The notes beneath the pieces are model-generated. The model saw only the letters and a program-made list of their open reading frames with translations. It made no database searches and was not told the origin of the DNA. A stretch of 64,000 nucleotides of DNA from Calothrix brevissima NIES-22 (GTDB lineage Bacteria > Cyanobacteriota > Cyanobacteriia > Cyanobacteriales > Nostocaceae), in NCBI RefSeq assembly GCF_002367995.1, contig NZ_AP018207.1, positions 5,135,963 through 5,199,962 on the forward strand, given 5' to 3'. A program made the translations under genes and the position numbers. Shown here one piece after another: positions 45,009 to 54,252 of the stretch (positions within the stretch are counted from its first letter, which is position 1; every line of letters begins with the position of its first letter).

Positions 45009-45290
45009 GGCTTTTTACCTGCGGAAAACACCTTTAGGAGTGCGCGATTTACCGAATTGGGTAAGCAATATGGCTTTTTACTTGCGGAAAACACTAAAAC
45101 TAGTGCGCGATTTACCGAAATGAGTCAGCGATAAGACTTTTTGAGTAGGTAAAATAGTATTTTACTTGCGGAAAACACCATAATGAGAAAGCGTTAAGGC
45201 TTAACGAGAAGGTGAAATGGCTTTTTGCTTACTGAAAACAGGAAAATGAGTACTTGATTTAGATAAATGAGAAGGCGATCGCCATTTATC
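45009..45290. repeat. Degenerate tandem repeat block (about 63-84 bp units)
   Basis: GGCTTTTTACCTGCGGAAAA at 45009, GGCTTTTTACTTGCGGAAAA at 45072, TATTTTACTTGCGGAAAACA near 45157, and a decayed GGCTTTTTGCTTACTGAAAA near 45219. The second half of units 1 and 2 shares GTGCGCGATTTACCGAA. No coding frame is supported. Confidence 0.75.
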
Positions 45291-45329
45291 TTTACTAAAA
45301 TTATAAAAATGTGCGCTTAATATGTGTAA

Positions 45330-45417
45330 ATGATAAAGCGACACATCAATCTATTCTAGAGGGCATGGCAGTGCCATGCCCCTACCATCTGTCGCATTCT
45401 TTGTTCAAATTGGTATT
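45330..45417. repeat. Dispersed about 85-bp repeat, reverse copy
   Basis: Its reverse complement begins AATACCAATTTGAACAAAG and matches 33257-33345 closely through GCATGGCACTGCCATGCCC to ATTGATGTGTCGC. Confidence 0.85.
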
Positions 45418-45490
45418 AACATTTTTTTCACTGACTTATTTAACTTCTCAAATCAGGCATAACTTTATGTATATTCATATTGAATTGGTA

Positions 45491-46231
45491 TTAGGAAAGC
45501 ATTGTCACTTTCCCGGTAGCTAAATCATAATAGCCACCAACAATTTTCAATTTACCTTGCTGAATTAAATTGCCTAAAATTGCCGAGCGTTCAGCTAAAT
45601 GATCGGCTTGATATTGCACATTAGCAATCACAGTATTTGCTTCTAAACTGCCGTTTTTCTTTTTAGCAATTTCTACAGCCGGTTTAATTTCTTCGACAAA
45701 AGCGCCTATTCTACCAGGAAGCGGTTTACCTTCAACAGCTGCGTGAACTGCGCCACATTTTGTATGCCCTAAAACTAAAATAAGTTGCGTACCTAGTATT
45801 GATGCTGCATATTCTAAACTACCTATCGCTTCTGGGGAGGCGACATTACCAGCTACACGCACTACAAATAAATCGCCTAATCCTTGATCGAAGACAATTT
45901 CTGCGGGTACTCGCGAATCAGCACAACCTAATATAGCCGCGAATGGATATTGCGCTGCAACAGTTTCTTGCAAGCGAAATTTAGATTGGCGGGGAAGAAG
46001 ACGCTTTCCTTGAACAAATCGTTGATTTCCTGTTAGTAACCGATTTAATGCTGTTTGCGGATTAACTGGTTTTGGTTTTGTGACAGCATCATTAGATGGA
46101 TCTTCAGCTAACGATGGTTCTTTATTCCAGAGTACACCACCAGTACCAATAATAGCCCCAAGACCAATACTACCCAACCCAGCTAAATGTAAAAAATTAC
46201 GCCGCCCAATAAATCCATTAATTCTAGCCAT
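45491..46231 (-). CDS. ecaB: Tat-exported beta-carbonic anhydrase
   Basis: A 246-residue protein. N-terminal twin-arginine signal: GRR (residues 9-11) followed by the hydrophobic LHLAGLGSIGLGAIIGTGG. The beta-carbonic anhydrase core has Cys103, Asp105 and Arg107 in CADSR, and His156 and Cys159 in GHTKCGAV, i.e. the zinc ligands plus the Asp-Arg pair. It resembles the periplasmic EcaB of Anabaena, acting on extracellular/periplasmic CO2-bicarbonate exchange. Stop codon region holds no terminator hairpin that I can see. Confidence 0.9.
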   Translation of the reverse strand: MARINGFIGRRNFLHLAGLGSIGLGAIIGTGGVLWNKEPSLAEDPSNDAVTKPKPVNPQTALNRLLTGNQRFVQGKRLLPRQSKFRLQETVAAQYPFAAILGCADSRVPAEIVFDQGLGDLFVVRVAGNVASPEAIGSLEYAASILGTQLILVLGHTKCGAVHAAVEGKPLPGRIGAFVEEIKPAVEIAKKKNGSLEANTVIANVQYQADHLAERSAILGNLIQQGKLKIVGGYYDLATGKVTMLS

Positions 46232-46331
46232 TCATCTACCTGGCAACGTTTCGTTGTTGCCTGGAAGATAGCAAAATTCAGCCAGATGGAAGAGTACTCG
46301 CTGACACTGTTTAAGAGTGATTTAAGTTTTT

Positions 46332-46371
46332 GTCAATGGTCAATGGTCAATGGTCAATGGTCAATGGTCAA
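46332..46371. repeat. Heptanucleotide array (GTCAATG type)
   Basis: Five GTCAATG units between the carbonic anhydrase start and the ABC ATPase gene. Confidence 0.9.
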
Positions 46372-46420
46372 TTGTTTTTTCTCCTTGTCCTCTCTGTCCC
46401 CCTTCCCTTGTCTCCCTTCT

Positions 46421-46458
46421 TTAGCTCCTAGCCCCTAGCCCCTAGTCCCTAGCCTCTA
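46421..46458. repeat. Heptanucleotide array (CCCCTAG type)
   Basis: Reiterated CCTAGCCCCTAGCCCCTAG, CCCTAGCCTCTA units; the last CTA is the TAG stop codon of the ABC ATPase gene on the minus strand. Confidence 0.9.
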
Positions 46459-47181
46459 ATGTTTCCCCGCGCCTAGATACAGTTCTGCGACTTTGGGATC
46501 GTTTAACAATTCTTGACCGGGGCCTGTGATAGCATCGCGTCCTGATTCTAGAACATAACCGCGATCGGCCATTTCTAAGGCTTTACGGGCATTTTGTTCT
46601 ACGAGGACAATGGCTGTACCAGCTTGGTTAATTTGTTTAATTTGCTCGAATACTTGTGTTACCAGGATGGGCGATAAGGCGGCGGAAGGTTCATCTAAAA
46701 GCAGTAAACTTGGTTCTAGCATTAAAGCTTTACCCATTGCCAACATCTGCCGTTCTCCACCGGAAAGGGTACCAGCGCGTTGACGACGGCGATCGCTTAA
46801 TCGGGGAAACATGGTAAATATTTTATCTTTGAGGGGCTTTAGAGGCACATTCCGCACAAAAGCCCCCATTTCTAAATTTTCTTCAATACTCAAGGATGGG
46901 AAAACATTGGCAATTTGCGGAACGTAACACATTCCCCTTTGCACAATTTGATTTGACTTTAAGCCAGCAATATTTTCACCTTTAAAGGTAATTGTGCCTG
47001 TATGGGGAGTTAATAATCCAAAAATGGTTTTTGCTAAGGTCGATTTACCCGCACCATTAGGGCCGATGACGGTTACCAATTCCCCTGCTTCCACCCGAAA
47101 ATTTACACCTTGCAGGATATCTACATCTTTAATATATCCGGCATGAACATTTTGTACTTCTAGTAAATAGTCAATAGTCAT
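46456..47181 (-). CDS. livF: Branched-chain/neutral amino-acid ABC transporter ATPase (LivF/NatE type)
   Basis: A 241-residue ABC ATPase: Walker A GPNGAGKST, Q-loop region, signature LSGGERQML, Walker B LLLLDEPSAAL, and H-loop region VEQN(A)RKAL. The motifs YVPQIANVFPSLSIEENLEMGA and the VEQNARKALEMADRGYVLESG end are typical of LivF. In Anabaena the equivalent is NatE. Partner permease and LivG genes are not in this window. Its stop codon is formed inside CCCCTAG-type heptamers. Confidence 0.88.
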   Translation of the reverse strand: MTIDYLLEVQNVHAGYIKDVDILQGVNFRVEAGELVTVIGPNGAGKSTLAKTIFGLLTPHTGTITFKGENIAGLKSNQIVQRGMCYVPQIANVFPSLSIEENLEMGAFVRNVPLKPLKDKIFTMFPRLSDRRRQRAGTLSGGERQMLAMGKALMLEPSLLLLDEPSAALSPILVTQVFEQIKQINQAGTAIVLVEQNARKALEMADRGYVLESGRDAITGPGQELLNDPKVAELYLGAGKH

Positions 47182-47406
47182 TTGTCAATAGTCATTTGTT
47201 ATTGGGCATGGGGTATGGGGCATGGGGCATTGAAACAATTTTGGATTTTGGATTTTAAATTTTAGATTGGAATCCAAAATCGCAAATCTAAAATCTAAAA
47301 TTCTTTGTCCTCCTTGTCCTCCTTGTCCCCTTTGTCCTCCTTGTCTCCCTTGTCTCCCTCCCCCATCTCCCACGCCCCTTTGCTTACCTTAACCCTGAAC
47401 TATGGA

Positions 47407-47634
47407 CTATTCTGGCGTTTTTTGCAAGTCTGGGCGTTCTTCGGGAACGATCGCGCCTTCTACCGGGCATACTTGGAGACAGATGCCACAATCAATGCAG
47501 GTAGCAAAGTCAATCCAGTACCAATCGGTTCCTTTGACGTTTTTACCGGGCCCGTCATGAATACAGGCTACTGGACAAGCTTCTACGCAGTCAGCAATGC
47601 CTTCACAGACATCGGTAACAATTGTATGTGGCAT
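47407..47634 (-). CDS. Bacterial-type 2[4Fe-4S] ferredoxin
   Basis: A 75-residue ferredoxin: first cluster motif CEGIADCVEACPVACI, second CIDCGICLQVCPVEGAIVPEE. The extension between them (HDGPGKNVKGTDWYWIDFAT) fits a FdxB-like group common in cyanobacteria. It carries electrons in the cytoplasm; partner is unknown. A dispersed repeat at 47735-47818 lies upstream. Confidence 0.9.
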   Translation of the reverse strand: MPHTIVTDVCEGIADCVEACPVACIHDGPGKNVKGTDWYWIDFATCIDCGICLQVCPVEGAIVPEERPDLQKTPE

Positions 47635-47734
47635 TTTCTTGATTCCCTCTGTTTAAAATCGGCCATTTCTAGCCTAGCAATTAGTGATGTTTGGTAGTGA
47701 AGGTATCATCAAGAAGGCAGGGGGCAGGGAGAGT

Positions 47735-47818
47735 GTGACAAATGGTAGGGGCATGGCATTGCCATGCCCTCTGGTATATATTGATGTGCCGCAAACATTC
47801 TTGAAATTGGTATAAGTA
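47735..47818. repeat. Dispersed palindromic repeat copy
   Basis: GGTAGGGGCATGGCATTGCCATGCCC with flanking ATATTGATGTGCCGC and ATTGGTATAAG; a variant of the family at 33257 and 45330. Confidence 0.8.
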
Positions 47819-47844
47819 ATCAAGCGGACATCATCTCAGAAATA

Positions 47845-47878
47845 AACCCGACACTATCATGTAATTAAGTGTCGGGTT
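47845..47878. terminator. Terminator hairpin after cpcF
   Basis: AACCCGACACT (47845-47855) pairs with AGTGTCGGGTT (47868-47878), 49 bp after the cpcF stop on the minus strand. Confidence 0.8.
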
Positions 47879-47926
47879 GAATTTGCATAAACAGTACAAT
47901 TCAAGACTGAAGTTTTGGGAAGAAAA

Positions 47927-48748
47927 TTAATCATCCGAATTTTCAGCGATCGCTACTGCGAGTTTTTCATAACGCCGAGGATCGCCTTCGGCAAATACCT
48001 GCCGTTCTTGTCCTTTACGCCCATACAAACCTTCCATGATTTTTTGCCAGTCCATAGAAGATAACGGTGAGGGGCTATCTTCTACAGTTTGCTGTTGCTC
48101 AATTGCAGTCTGTTTCTGGAGATGTTGCTGTGCCAGTAAGACACGTGCTTTCACTGCCCAGCTATCATCTTTGGCGAGGATTTGCTCAAATTGGGACTGA
48201 ATTTGCGATCGCCATTCTGGATAAGTTACGGTTACAGCATCAGCCAGAAACTCTAAGCCCACAACTGCTGAATAGCGGACTACCCACTCGTCGTCTTCTT
48301 GCGCTACAAACAATAAGGCATCCATTGCTTCTGCTTGGGCGATTTCTAGCAAATCTTCGGGGAACCAATGCCACTTCATCATTCCTAAACCCTTAGCAGC
48401 AGCGCGTCTGACGCTGAGGGCAAAGTCTGCTGTGGCTGCGCCTAATAAGGTGACTAATCCTCGCGGATCGCCAATTCCTGCTAAGGCACGGATTGCCCAA
48501 GATCTAGCGGTGTAGTTATGCAGATCGAGTAGCTCTAACAGTGCTGGTACTGCGGGTTCACCAATTTGGATTAGCCCATCCACAGCAGCTACGGCTGCAC
48601 CGGGATTGTTATAGCTGAGTGAGGCAATTAAGGTGGGAATGGCTCCTTCTAAACGAGATGCTGCTAAGTGTTTCACAGCTTCTTGCAACCGAAGAGAAGA
48701 ATCTGCGTCTTCTACTGCACGAATTAGAGAATTAAGGTAATCTGCCAT
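47927..48748 (-). CDS. cpcF: Phycocyanin alpha lyase subunit CpcF
   Basis: A 273-residue HEAT-repeat lyase subunit; start ATG 48748 (MADYLNSLIRAVEDADSSL), since the longer frame only reaches a TTG. HEAT motifs: LRLQEAVKHLAASRLEGAIPTLIASL, YNNPGAAVAAVDGLIQIG, RSWAIRALAGIGDPRG, VRRAAAKGLGMMKW. It pairs with CpcE to attach phycocyanobilin to Cys84 of alpha-phycocyanin. A C-terminal extension (PLSSMDWQKIMEGLYGRKG...) is longer than in some CpcF. cpcE lies 51 bp upstream on the same strand. Confidence 0.92.
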   Translation of the reverse strand: MADYLNSLIRAVEDADSSLRLQEAVKHLAASRLEGAIPTLIASLSYNNPGAAVAAVDGLIQIGEPAVPALLELLDLHNYTARSWAIRALAGIGDPRGLVTLLGAATADFALSVRRAAAKGLGMMKWHWFPEDLLEIAQAEAMDALLFVAQEDDEWVVRYSAVVGLEFLADAVTVTYPEWRSQIQSQFEQILAKDDSWAVKARVLLAQQHLQKQTAIEQQQTVEDSPSPLSSMDWQKIMEGLYGRKGQERQVFAEGDPRRYEKLAVAIAENSDD

Positions 48749-48799
48749 GAGGGAGAAGAGAAGCAATAAGTTCTACCTTTTACATTGTCCCTCTTTCTG

Positions 48800-49630
48800 C
48801 TACAATAGCGCATCCATTAATTGCATTACTTTGATCGCCCCAGGAGATAAATCCGGTGCTGTGGTTTGTGGTAATTGCTTTTCGAGTAAGCCTTTGAGGG
48901 ATATCAGCTTTAAGCTATTTTCTGCTAAAGTTTCGGCGATCGCATCAGCAGCTGGCAAATATCCAATCGCTCCTAAATCTGCTAGCACAGCTCGACGTAA
49001 TTGTAAATCATCGTTAGCTAATGCTTGAATTAGGCGATCGCCATACTGATTTGATGTTTCTGTTGCTTTATAGGTAAGCTGATACATTGCTCTAGCTGCT
49101 GCAAACTGAATCCGGGGAATAGGGTGATCTAAAAAGGATTCAATTGCAGGAATGGCTTCAACTGCTCCCAAAGTTCCCAAAGCTTCAATAATCGCGTCAA
49201 AAGGTTGGGCTAACTGGGGCGGTTCTGGTGCGGGTAAGGTTCCGGAAATGCGATCGCTCAGTAAATCAATCAACCGATGAAGACAAGATGTGTCCCCCAA
49301 CATTTCTAGAGATTGGGCTGCGGCTTCCCGGACATAAAAATCAGAACATTCCAGCGCTTTGACTAAGGCGGGAACTGCTCTATTTTCGCCTAGTTTACCC
49401 AAGGCTCTAGCTGCATTGCGACGTAGGGGATAACCACCAGCATGAGTGCGATCATCTTCATCTTCTAAGGCAGTAATTAATACATCAATCGCTTCTGGCG
49501 CATCCACCCGAAAGCGTCCTAACCACCAAGCGGCGTATACCCGTAATCCCAAATCTTCACCTTGGAGATTAGCGATCGCCTGTTCCACAGTTAATTGGCT
49601 ATCATCCTGAATATTAGCTTTGTTTTCCAT
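48800..49630 (-). CDS. cpcE: Phycocyanin alpha lyase subunit CpcE
   Basis: A 276-residue HEAT-repeat protein. Hallmarks: VEQAIANLQGEDLGLRVYAAWWLGRFRVDAPEAID, GGYPLRRNAARALGKLGE, VREAAAQSLEMLGD. With CpcF it forms the heterodimer that ligates phycocyanobilin to CpcA Cys84 and can also remove it. It lies downstream of cpcB1A1 on the same strand; a strong hairpin at 49804-49859 and an STRR array separate the two pairs, so some readthrough is expected to express cpcEF. Confidence 0.95.
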   Translation of the reverse strand: MENKANIQDDSQLTVEQAIANLQGEDLGLRVYAAWWLGRFRVDAPEAIDVLITALEDEDDRTHAGGYPLRRNAARALGKLGENRAVPALVKALECSDFYVREAAAQSLEMLGDTSCLHRLIDLLSDRISGTLPAPEPPQLAQPFDAIIEALGTLGAVEAIPAIESFLDHPIPRIQFAAARAMYQLTYKATETSNQYGDRLIQALANDDLQLRRAVLADLGAIGYLPAADAIAETLAENSLKLISLKGLLEKQLPQTTAPDLSPGAIKVMQLMDALL

Positions 49631-49672
49631 AGAAAATCGCTCTCAACGAGATGAAGGGTTAGGAAACTTTTG

Positions 49673-49766
49673 ACTGTCGATTAGTTGACTGTTGACTGTT
49701 GACCGTTGACTGTTGACTGTTGACCGTTGACTGTTGACTGTTGACTGTTGACTGTTGACTGTTCAC
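49673..49766. repeat. Heptanucleotide array (TTGACTG type)
   Basis: About twelve TTGACTG/TTGACCG units between cpcA1 and cpcE, next to the cpcBA1 terminator hairpin. Confidence 0.95.
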
Positions 49767-49803
49767 CAATGACAACTGACCAATGACAAATGACCAAAAC
49801 AAT

Positions 49804-49859
49804 ACCCGGAGGGGTAAACAATCACTAACTGCTGTCAGTCATTGTATACCTCTCCGGGT
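49804..49859. terminator. cpcBA1 terminator/attenuator hairpin
   Basis: ACCCGGAGGGGTAAACAAT at the left and ATTGTATACCTCTCCGGGT at the right form a long stem, 17 bp after the cpcA1 stop. It would limit cpcEF to a fraction of cpcBA transcripts, which fits the stoichiometry of a lyase. Confidence 0.85.
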
Positions 49860-49875
49860 CATACCATCTAAAAAA

Positions 49876-50364
49876 TTAGCTTAATGCGTTGATGGCGTAG
49901 TCGATGTAGGAGTTAGCTTCAACAGCAGGATCGCCGCTCAAACCGTGGTTAGCTTTGACATATTTCAGAGCTTCAACATACCAGCTAGGAGACAAATCGA
50001 AGGTGCGGTTGATTTCTGCAATACCACCGATGAGGTAATCATCCAATGGGCCTGTACCACCAACAACTAGGCAGTAGGTAACCATGCGCAGGTAGTAACC
50101 GATGTCACGAACGCACTTGTCTTTGCCTGTTTGAGTAGAAGCAAAGTTAGGTCCTGAAGTGCTGGTTGTGTAGGGATATTTGCTGTATACAGCGTTAGCA
50201 GCACCAGCAGCTAGGCTAGAAGCTTTATCGCTTAAAGCTTTTGCAGCTTCTAAGCTAGCTTTAGCTTGACGGAAACGACCAAATGCGGTTTGGATTTCGG
50301 TGGAGCTTAAGAAGCGTCCTTGAGAATCAGCAGCAGCTACTGCTTCGGTTAAAGGGGTTTTCAT
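49876..50364 (-). CDS. cpcA1: C-phycocyanin alpha subunit (constitutive-type cpc1 operon)
   Basis: A 162-residue phycocyanin alpha chain with the chromophore Cys84 (KDKCVRD) and the usual [24 protein letters not shown] start. It absorbs light in phycobilisome rods, with phycocyanobilin attached by CpcE/CpcF. cpcB1 lies 95 bp upstream, and it is followed by a strong terminator and then cpcE-cpcF: the arrangement of the constitutive cpc1 operon in type III strains. Its sequence differs from cpcA2 (55175) at many positions. Confidence 0.97.
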   Translation of the reverse strand: MKTPLTEAVAAADSQGRFLSSTEIQTAFGRFRQAKASLEAAKALSDKASSLAAGAANAVYSKYPYTTSTSGPNFASTQTGKDKCVRDIGYYLRMVTYCLVVGGTGPLDDYLIGGIAEINRTFDLSPSWYVEALKYVKANHGLSGDPAVEANSYIDYAINALS

Positions 50365-50459
50365 GTCAGATTTTCTCCCAATATCTTATTGATGAAAGAG
50401 CTTTTAGCAATTGTTGTCAGCTATGTGCAGCCGATCGGAAAAAACTGGTAAGTCTGTGG

Positions 50460-50978
50460 TTATGAAACCGCAGCAGCAGCTCTATCAAAATAGCTAGCTA
50501 CTTCAGACATTAAGCTTGCACAGTCGCCTCTGGTAACACCGTTGGTGTCGCCAGCAATAGCTAGTGCAGCGTCTTTCATCTTGGAAACGCCAACTGCTAC
50601 GGAAGCGCCGGGGGTTCCTAAAGCCAAGTAGGTTTCTTTCAAACCGTTGAGGCAGCGATCGTCGAGGATGCTTGCATCGCCAGAGAAGATAGCGTATGTG
50701 ATATAGCGTAAGATGATTTCCATGTCACGCAGACAAGCAGCCATACGACGGCTGGTGTAAGCGTTACCACCAGGAGCGATCAACTGGGGCTGTTCTGCAA
50801 ACAAAGAACGAGCTGCATTAGCAACGATTGTGGAGGAATTGCCGGTGATGCGGTTAACAACGTCCATACGCTTGTTGCCATCAGCAACCATAGCGCTCAG
50901 GGCATCAATTTGAGAAGCACTCAGATATTCACCGCGTGCATCAGCTTGGGAGACTACTTTTGCAAATGCGTCAAACAT
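50460..50978 (-). CDS. cpcB1: C-phycocyanin beta subunit (cpc1)
   Basis: A 172-residue beta chain with both bilin cysteines, Cys82 (AACLRD) and Cys153 (GDCASLMS), and the methylated-type Asn72. Start [16 protein letters not shown]. Beta first, then alpha, as in all cpc operons. The 730 bp upstream (to 51709) should hold the cpc1 promoter; I found no L box there. Confidence 0.97.
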   Translation of the reverse strand: MFDAFAKVVSQADARGEYLSASQIDALSAMVADGNKRMDVVNRITGNSSTIVANAARSLFAEQPQLIAPGGNAYTSRRMAACLRDMEIILRYITYAIFSGDASILDDRCLNGLKETYLALGTPGASVAVGVSKMKDAALAIAGDTNGVTRGDCASLMSEVASYFDRAAAAVS

Positions 50979-51568
50979 ACACTCTATGTCCTAATTCGTT
51001 TAGTCGAGTATGGCTTGGATTAGGTTACAACCCAATTTGATTCGGCTGATAGCCAAATCAACTCAAAGCAGTAGGTTGAATAACTGCTGAAACCTTTCCG
51101 ATATTTTCCCTGAGGAATTTGGGAAGATTTCTGATTTCTTTAATAATTGAAGAGTTTTTCTCATCTATGATGAACGACTAAGCGATCGCCTGGTCTGTTG
51201 ATCTCTTCATTGTTGTTTATACTATATCGTTGGATCGTTTGTTTATTACAAATTGTCAACTTAATGGTGTCATGGACGGAAACGCTTATTCATCAAGCTT
51301 TTCATTCTTATTAGCATTTATATTTTTCTTAGCATTTCTTAATCATCCCTCAGTTTTGTCTAGCTAATCTACCTAGCTCTACTGCCATTACAGATAGATA
51401 TTGCCGATCTACAGCCGAGCTAAACATGATCGAAAGATTAATAAATATTAAAAAAACTGAGTTTTTCTCATCTGGGTGTTATCGGCGCACAACGCTCAAG
51501 CAAGCAATAGGCAATTAATGTCTGCAATGAGTAAGCTATTGTGCTTTTAAGTTCCAAAGTCCATCATG
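50979..51568. other. cpc1 promoter and leader region
   Basis: AT-rich, with GCGATCGCC near 51183 and a TTAAT/TAATA-rich stretch. No L-box sequence (TTGCACA-N4-TTGCACA) is visible, in keeping with non-red-light control. Confidence 0.5.
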
Positions 51569-51610
51569 ACGGCTGTTGACTGTTGACCGTTGACTGTTGA
51601 CCGTTGATCG
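51569..51610. repeat. Heptanucleotide array (TTGACCG type)
   Basis: TTGACTG/TTGACCG units between the cpc1 leader and the next small gene. Confidence 0.85.
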
Positions 51611-51709
51611 TAGAGGCGGGTTTATTTAGATCTTTGTTGATCAATGCGGATATCCCTGAACCCGCCCGCATAAAAGTTAACAGCCCTGATTATGTAGTTG
51701 TGTAATTTA

Positions 51710-51916
51710 TCACGACTTAGTTGCTGTCCAATCTTTTTTGAGCAAGGCGAGAAAGGTAGCAATTCCTTTAGAAAATCCTTGGGGGTCAGGTAAAGCATAC
51801 TGGGGAAATTCCTCATAAGGCCGCCACGGCTCTGAGGAGTTATGACGCAGGTACAAAACGCGCTCATCTCCTTCAAGTTTCCAGAGCATTTGACCGCCAG
51901 TGGGAATTTCAGCCAT
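51710..51916 (-). CDS. 68-residue conserved-looking hypothetical
   Basis: MAEIPTGGQMLWKLEGDERVLY then LRHNSSEPWRPYEEFPQYALPDPQGFSKGIATFLALLKKDWTATKS. Short soluble protein with a Trp/Tyr-rich middle; a good ATG with GGAGAAC-like sequence upstream (GTTCTCC on the plus strand). I recognise no family. The overlapping frame at 51622-51876 is a shadow. Position upstream of cpc1 does not prove a phycobilisome role. Confidence 0.6.
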   Translation of the reverse strand: MAEIPTGGQMLWKLEGDERVLYLRHNSSEPWRPYEEFPQYALPDPQGFSKGIATFLALLKKDWTATKS

Positions 51917-52149
51917 GTTGTTCTCCTAAATATAGTGCAAACAAAAACTTGCCAAATTCTGCCAGAATTCCGTGATTCTCAATATTAATTTACGTCAACT
52001 TTGCTACAATACCTCTAGACTATTGCGTTGAATTGTTGTAATAGCATGGATACATTATACTTGCCAATTGCTAAGTTAGCCATCACTCAAATAAGTAGCC
52101 ATCATTCGCGAGAAAATCCCATAACCAAATATGAAAATATCTCTTAAGA

Positions 52150-52197
52150 GTCAATAGTCAATAGTCAACAGTCAACAGTCAATAGTCAATAGTCAAC
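52150..52197. repeat. Heptanucleotide array (GTCAATA / GTCAACA)
   Basis: Six 7-bp units in the 452-bp gap between the small hypothetical and the Uma2 gene. Confidence 0.9.
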
Positions 52198-52250
52198 GCT
52201 ATTTTCAAGTTAGTCCTTCATGGGAAAAACACACAACCAAATATGAAAAT

Positions 52251-52290
52251 CTCTAGCCCCTAGTCCCTAGTCCCTAGCCCCTAGCCCCTA
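52251..52290. repeat. Heptanucleotide array (CCCCTAG type)
   Basis: CTAGCCCCTAGTCCCTAG units; the second array in the same gap. Confidence 0.9.
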
Positions 52291-52368
52291 TTTTCAAGCT
52301 AGTTTTGTTCTCTATCAAGCGATATGAAAAATTTAAACTAGAGTTATCCTGCAAGACCAAAATCAATC

Positions 52369-52941
52369 ATGATTAAATTAAACAGCCAACTTACGTTAGA
52401 AGAATTCCTTGCACTTCCACAAGGTGATATCATTTACGAACTAATTGATGGCGCAGCTGTCCCTAAATTTACCAATGATGATATGGCACCAAAATATTTT
52501 CATAGTTCCGTAACAGGTGCGCTATTTATCTTATTGTCTGCATGGGCGCAAGGAAAAGGACGGATAGTAATTGAATGGGCAATTAAGCTCATCAGAAATC
52601 AACAAGACTGGGTTCCGGTAGCAGATTTGACCTATATTTCTTATAATCGTCTTCCTGCTGATTGGTTACAGGATGAGGCATGTCCAATTGCACCTGAATT
52701 AGTAATTGAAATTATATCTCCTGGTCAAACTTTTGGAGAAATGACAGAAAAAGCCACTGATTATTTACAAGCTCAAGTTCAAAGAGTTTGGATTGTAGAT
52801 ACCAAAGCCAAAACTATGACGATTTTTTGCCCGAATACTCTTCCCCAAACTAAGCGCGATCGCGATATTTTGACAGATTCTCTGTTTCCAGGGCTACAAA
52901 TTACACCTCACCAAATCTTCCAAACAGCAGGGATTATCTAA
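52369..52941 (+). CDS. Uma2-family (DUF820) protein
   Basis: A 190-residue protein with the usual opening (TLEEFLALPQGDIIYELIDGAAVPK) and core (VPVADLTYISYNRLP, APELVIEIISPGQ, FGEMTEKATDYLQAQVQRVWIVD). It is on the opposite strand to both flanking phycocyanin operons and separates them; it is probably a late insertion of a repeated family. Confidence 0.88.
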   Translation: MIKLNSQLTLEEFLALPQGDIIYELIDGAAVPKFTNDDMAPKYFHSSVTGALFILLSAWAQGKGRIVIEWAIKLIRNQQDWVPVADLTYISYNRLPADWLQDEACPIAPELVIEIISPGQTFGEMTEKATDYLQAQVQRVWIVDTKAKTMTIFCPNTLPQTKRDRDILTDSLFPGLQITPHQIFQTAGII

Positions 52942-53069
52942 ACTTAATCATTTATTTTATTTTTTAACTTTGATTTTTCATAGCAATAAAGGGGCGGAGA
53001 AAGGTAAACTTTCCCACGCCCTTACATTCCAAAATTAAATACTACTGCTGTCAGATATGCGATGCGATT

Positions 53070-53321
53070 TCAGTTTTCCGATGAAGTTTCCGCAGTCGCA
53101 GAACGAATGCCGACAATTTTACCGCCTAAACGGCTGATGCGACGCATTTCTTCATTCATCCGGCTGTAAGGCACTTGAATGAGAATTGTGCTGCTATTGC
53201 GAATTTGATAGCGATTGTTGTCGGTTTGCTCGCTCTGGCGCAATCCTTCTACTTCATAGATAAAAACGCGATCTTCTGAGCTGGTGCTTGACCCTCTTGT
53301 CAATGCAGATTTACCCAACAT
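53070..53321 (-). CDS. cpcD2: Phycobilisome rod-capping linker CpcD2
   Basis: An 83-residue CpcD domain (RVFIYEVEGLRQSEQTDNNRYQIRNSSTILIQVPYSRMNEEMRRISRLGGKIVGI). It caps the distal ends of phycocyanin rods. It is the last gene of the cpc2 operon, 14 bp after cpcI2. A GGGGCG...CGCCC hairpin at about 52991-53020 may end the operon. Confidence 0.95.
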   Translation of the reverse strand: MLGKSALTRGSSTSSEDRVFIYEVEGLRQSEQTDNNRYQIRNSSTILIQVPYSRMNEEMRRISRLGGKIVGIRSATAETSSEN

Positions 53322-53335
53322 AATGGTTTTATCTC

Positions 53336-54208
53336 CTATTGTGCCAAGGTAATGCTAGCAATCTTACCGCCCAGCTTATTGATTTGCTGTAGGGTGCTAG
53401 ATAGCTGTTCGTAGGGAACGATAAATTCTTTATTGCTCCGACGAACTTTGGGATATCTGGGTAAGCTGATACCGGTCACTTCAATCCGGTATAAACCTGA
53501 GGTAGAACCAGCAGAAGATCTGCCAAAGGTGCGGCTGGGTGCAGTTCCTAGCTTGGAGGGGAGGTAAGAGAAACCTTGAGAACCACCAGAAGGAGCGATA
53601 ATCGCAGAGGCGCTGTTTTTAGCTAAGTCAGCAGCCAGACGAGAACTAGTACCAGCAAGCTGAGAGCGATCGCTATTAGCATAACCGCGATAGAGGCGGA
53701 ACATGCGCGTAAAACCAACGGTTCTTTGACCAACGCCTGTGGTGACAAAGTCACGGTAGTAAGGAACGATCGCATCGCCAAAGTAAGTATCATATTCAGC
53801 AGAATCAACATAAGAATCGATATCTGCATCGAAGCCTTGATTTTGATAGCGATCGAGATGCTCGATTACTTCCGACTCATCGTAGGGTGCCCGTCCTAGC
53901 AGGTGTTTAATGTTTAATTCAATTACCCGAGTGTGGAAGTTCGGATAAAGGAATTTAGTTTTGTATAGTTCGGATTTAGCCACTGCGCGCACAAAATCCC
54001 GGACGCTGAGTTTACCATTGGTCAATAACGACTCTAAGCTGGTGAGACGTTCTGACTGCATTAGGTAGTCGTTACCTAATACTTGACGATAAACTGCTGC
54101 AATGACAGCCTTGGCATCTTCTGCTGTCCAATTGGGACGCAATTCAACTGGGCGTGATGAATCGAAAGCCGAAGTTCCTAAACGAGACGCGGCGGTTGTA
54201 ATTGCCAC
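53336..54208 (-). CDS. cpcI2: Rod linker polypeptide (CpcC-type, cpcI2)
   Basis: A 290-residue rod linker. GTG 54208 (translated [18 protein letters not shown] as M at first) is chosen because GGAGAG lies 6 nt upstream and the family begins [10 protein letters not shown]. The N-terminal Pfam linker domain (about 20-150: [39 protein letters not shown]) and a C-terminal CpcD-like domain (about 220-290) are present. It joins phycocyanin hexamers into rods. Confidence 0.93.
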   Translation of the reverse strand: MAITTAASRLGTSAFDSSRPVELRPNWTAEDAKAVIAAVYRQVLGNDYLMQSERLTSLESLLTNGKLSVRDFVRAVAKSELYKTKFLYPNFHTRVIELNIKHLLGRAPYDESEVIEHLDRYQNQGFDADIDSYVDSAEYDTYFGDAIVPYYRDFVTTGVGQRTVGFTRMFRLYRGYANSDRSQLAGTSSRLAADLAKNSASAIIAPSGGSQGFSYLPSKLGTAPSRTFGRSSAGSTSGLYRIEVTGISLPRYPKVRRSNKEFIVPYEQLSSTLQQINKLGGKIASITLAQ

Positions 54209-54252
54209 TAATAGCTCTCCTTGTAGACTTGGATATTGCAAATTGGACTGAT

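Noticed and set aside
51622-51876. 84-residue reading frame
   Set aside because: It overlaps the better supported 68-residue gene in another frame and begins in non-protein-like sequence.
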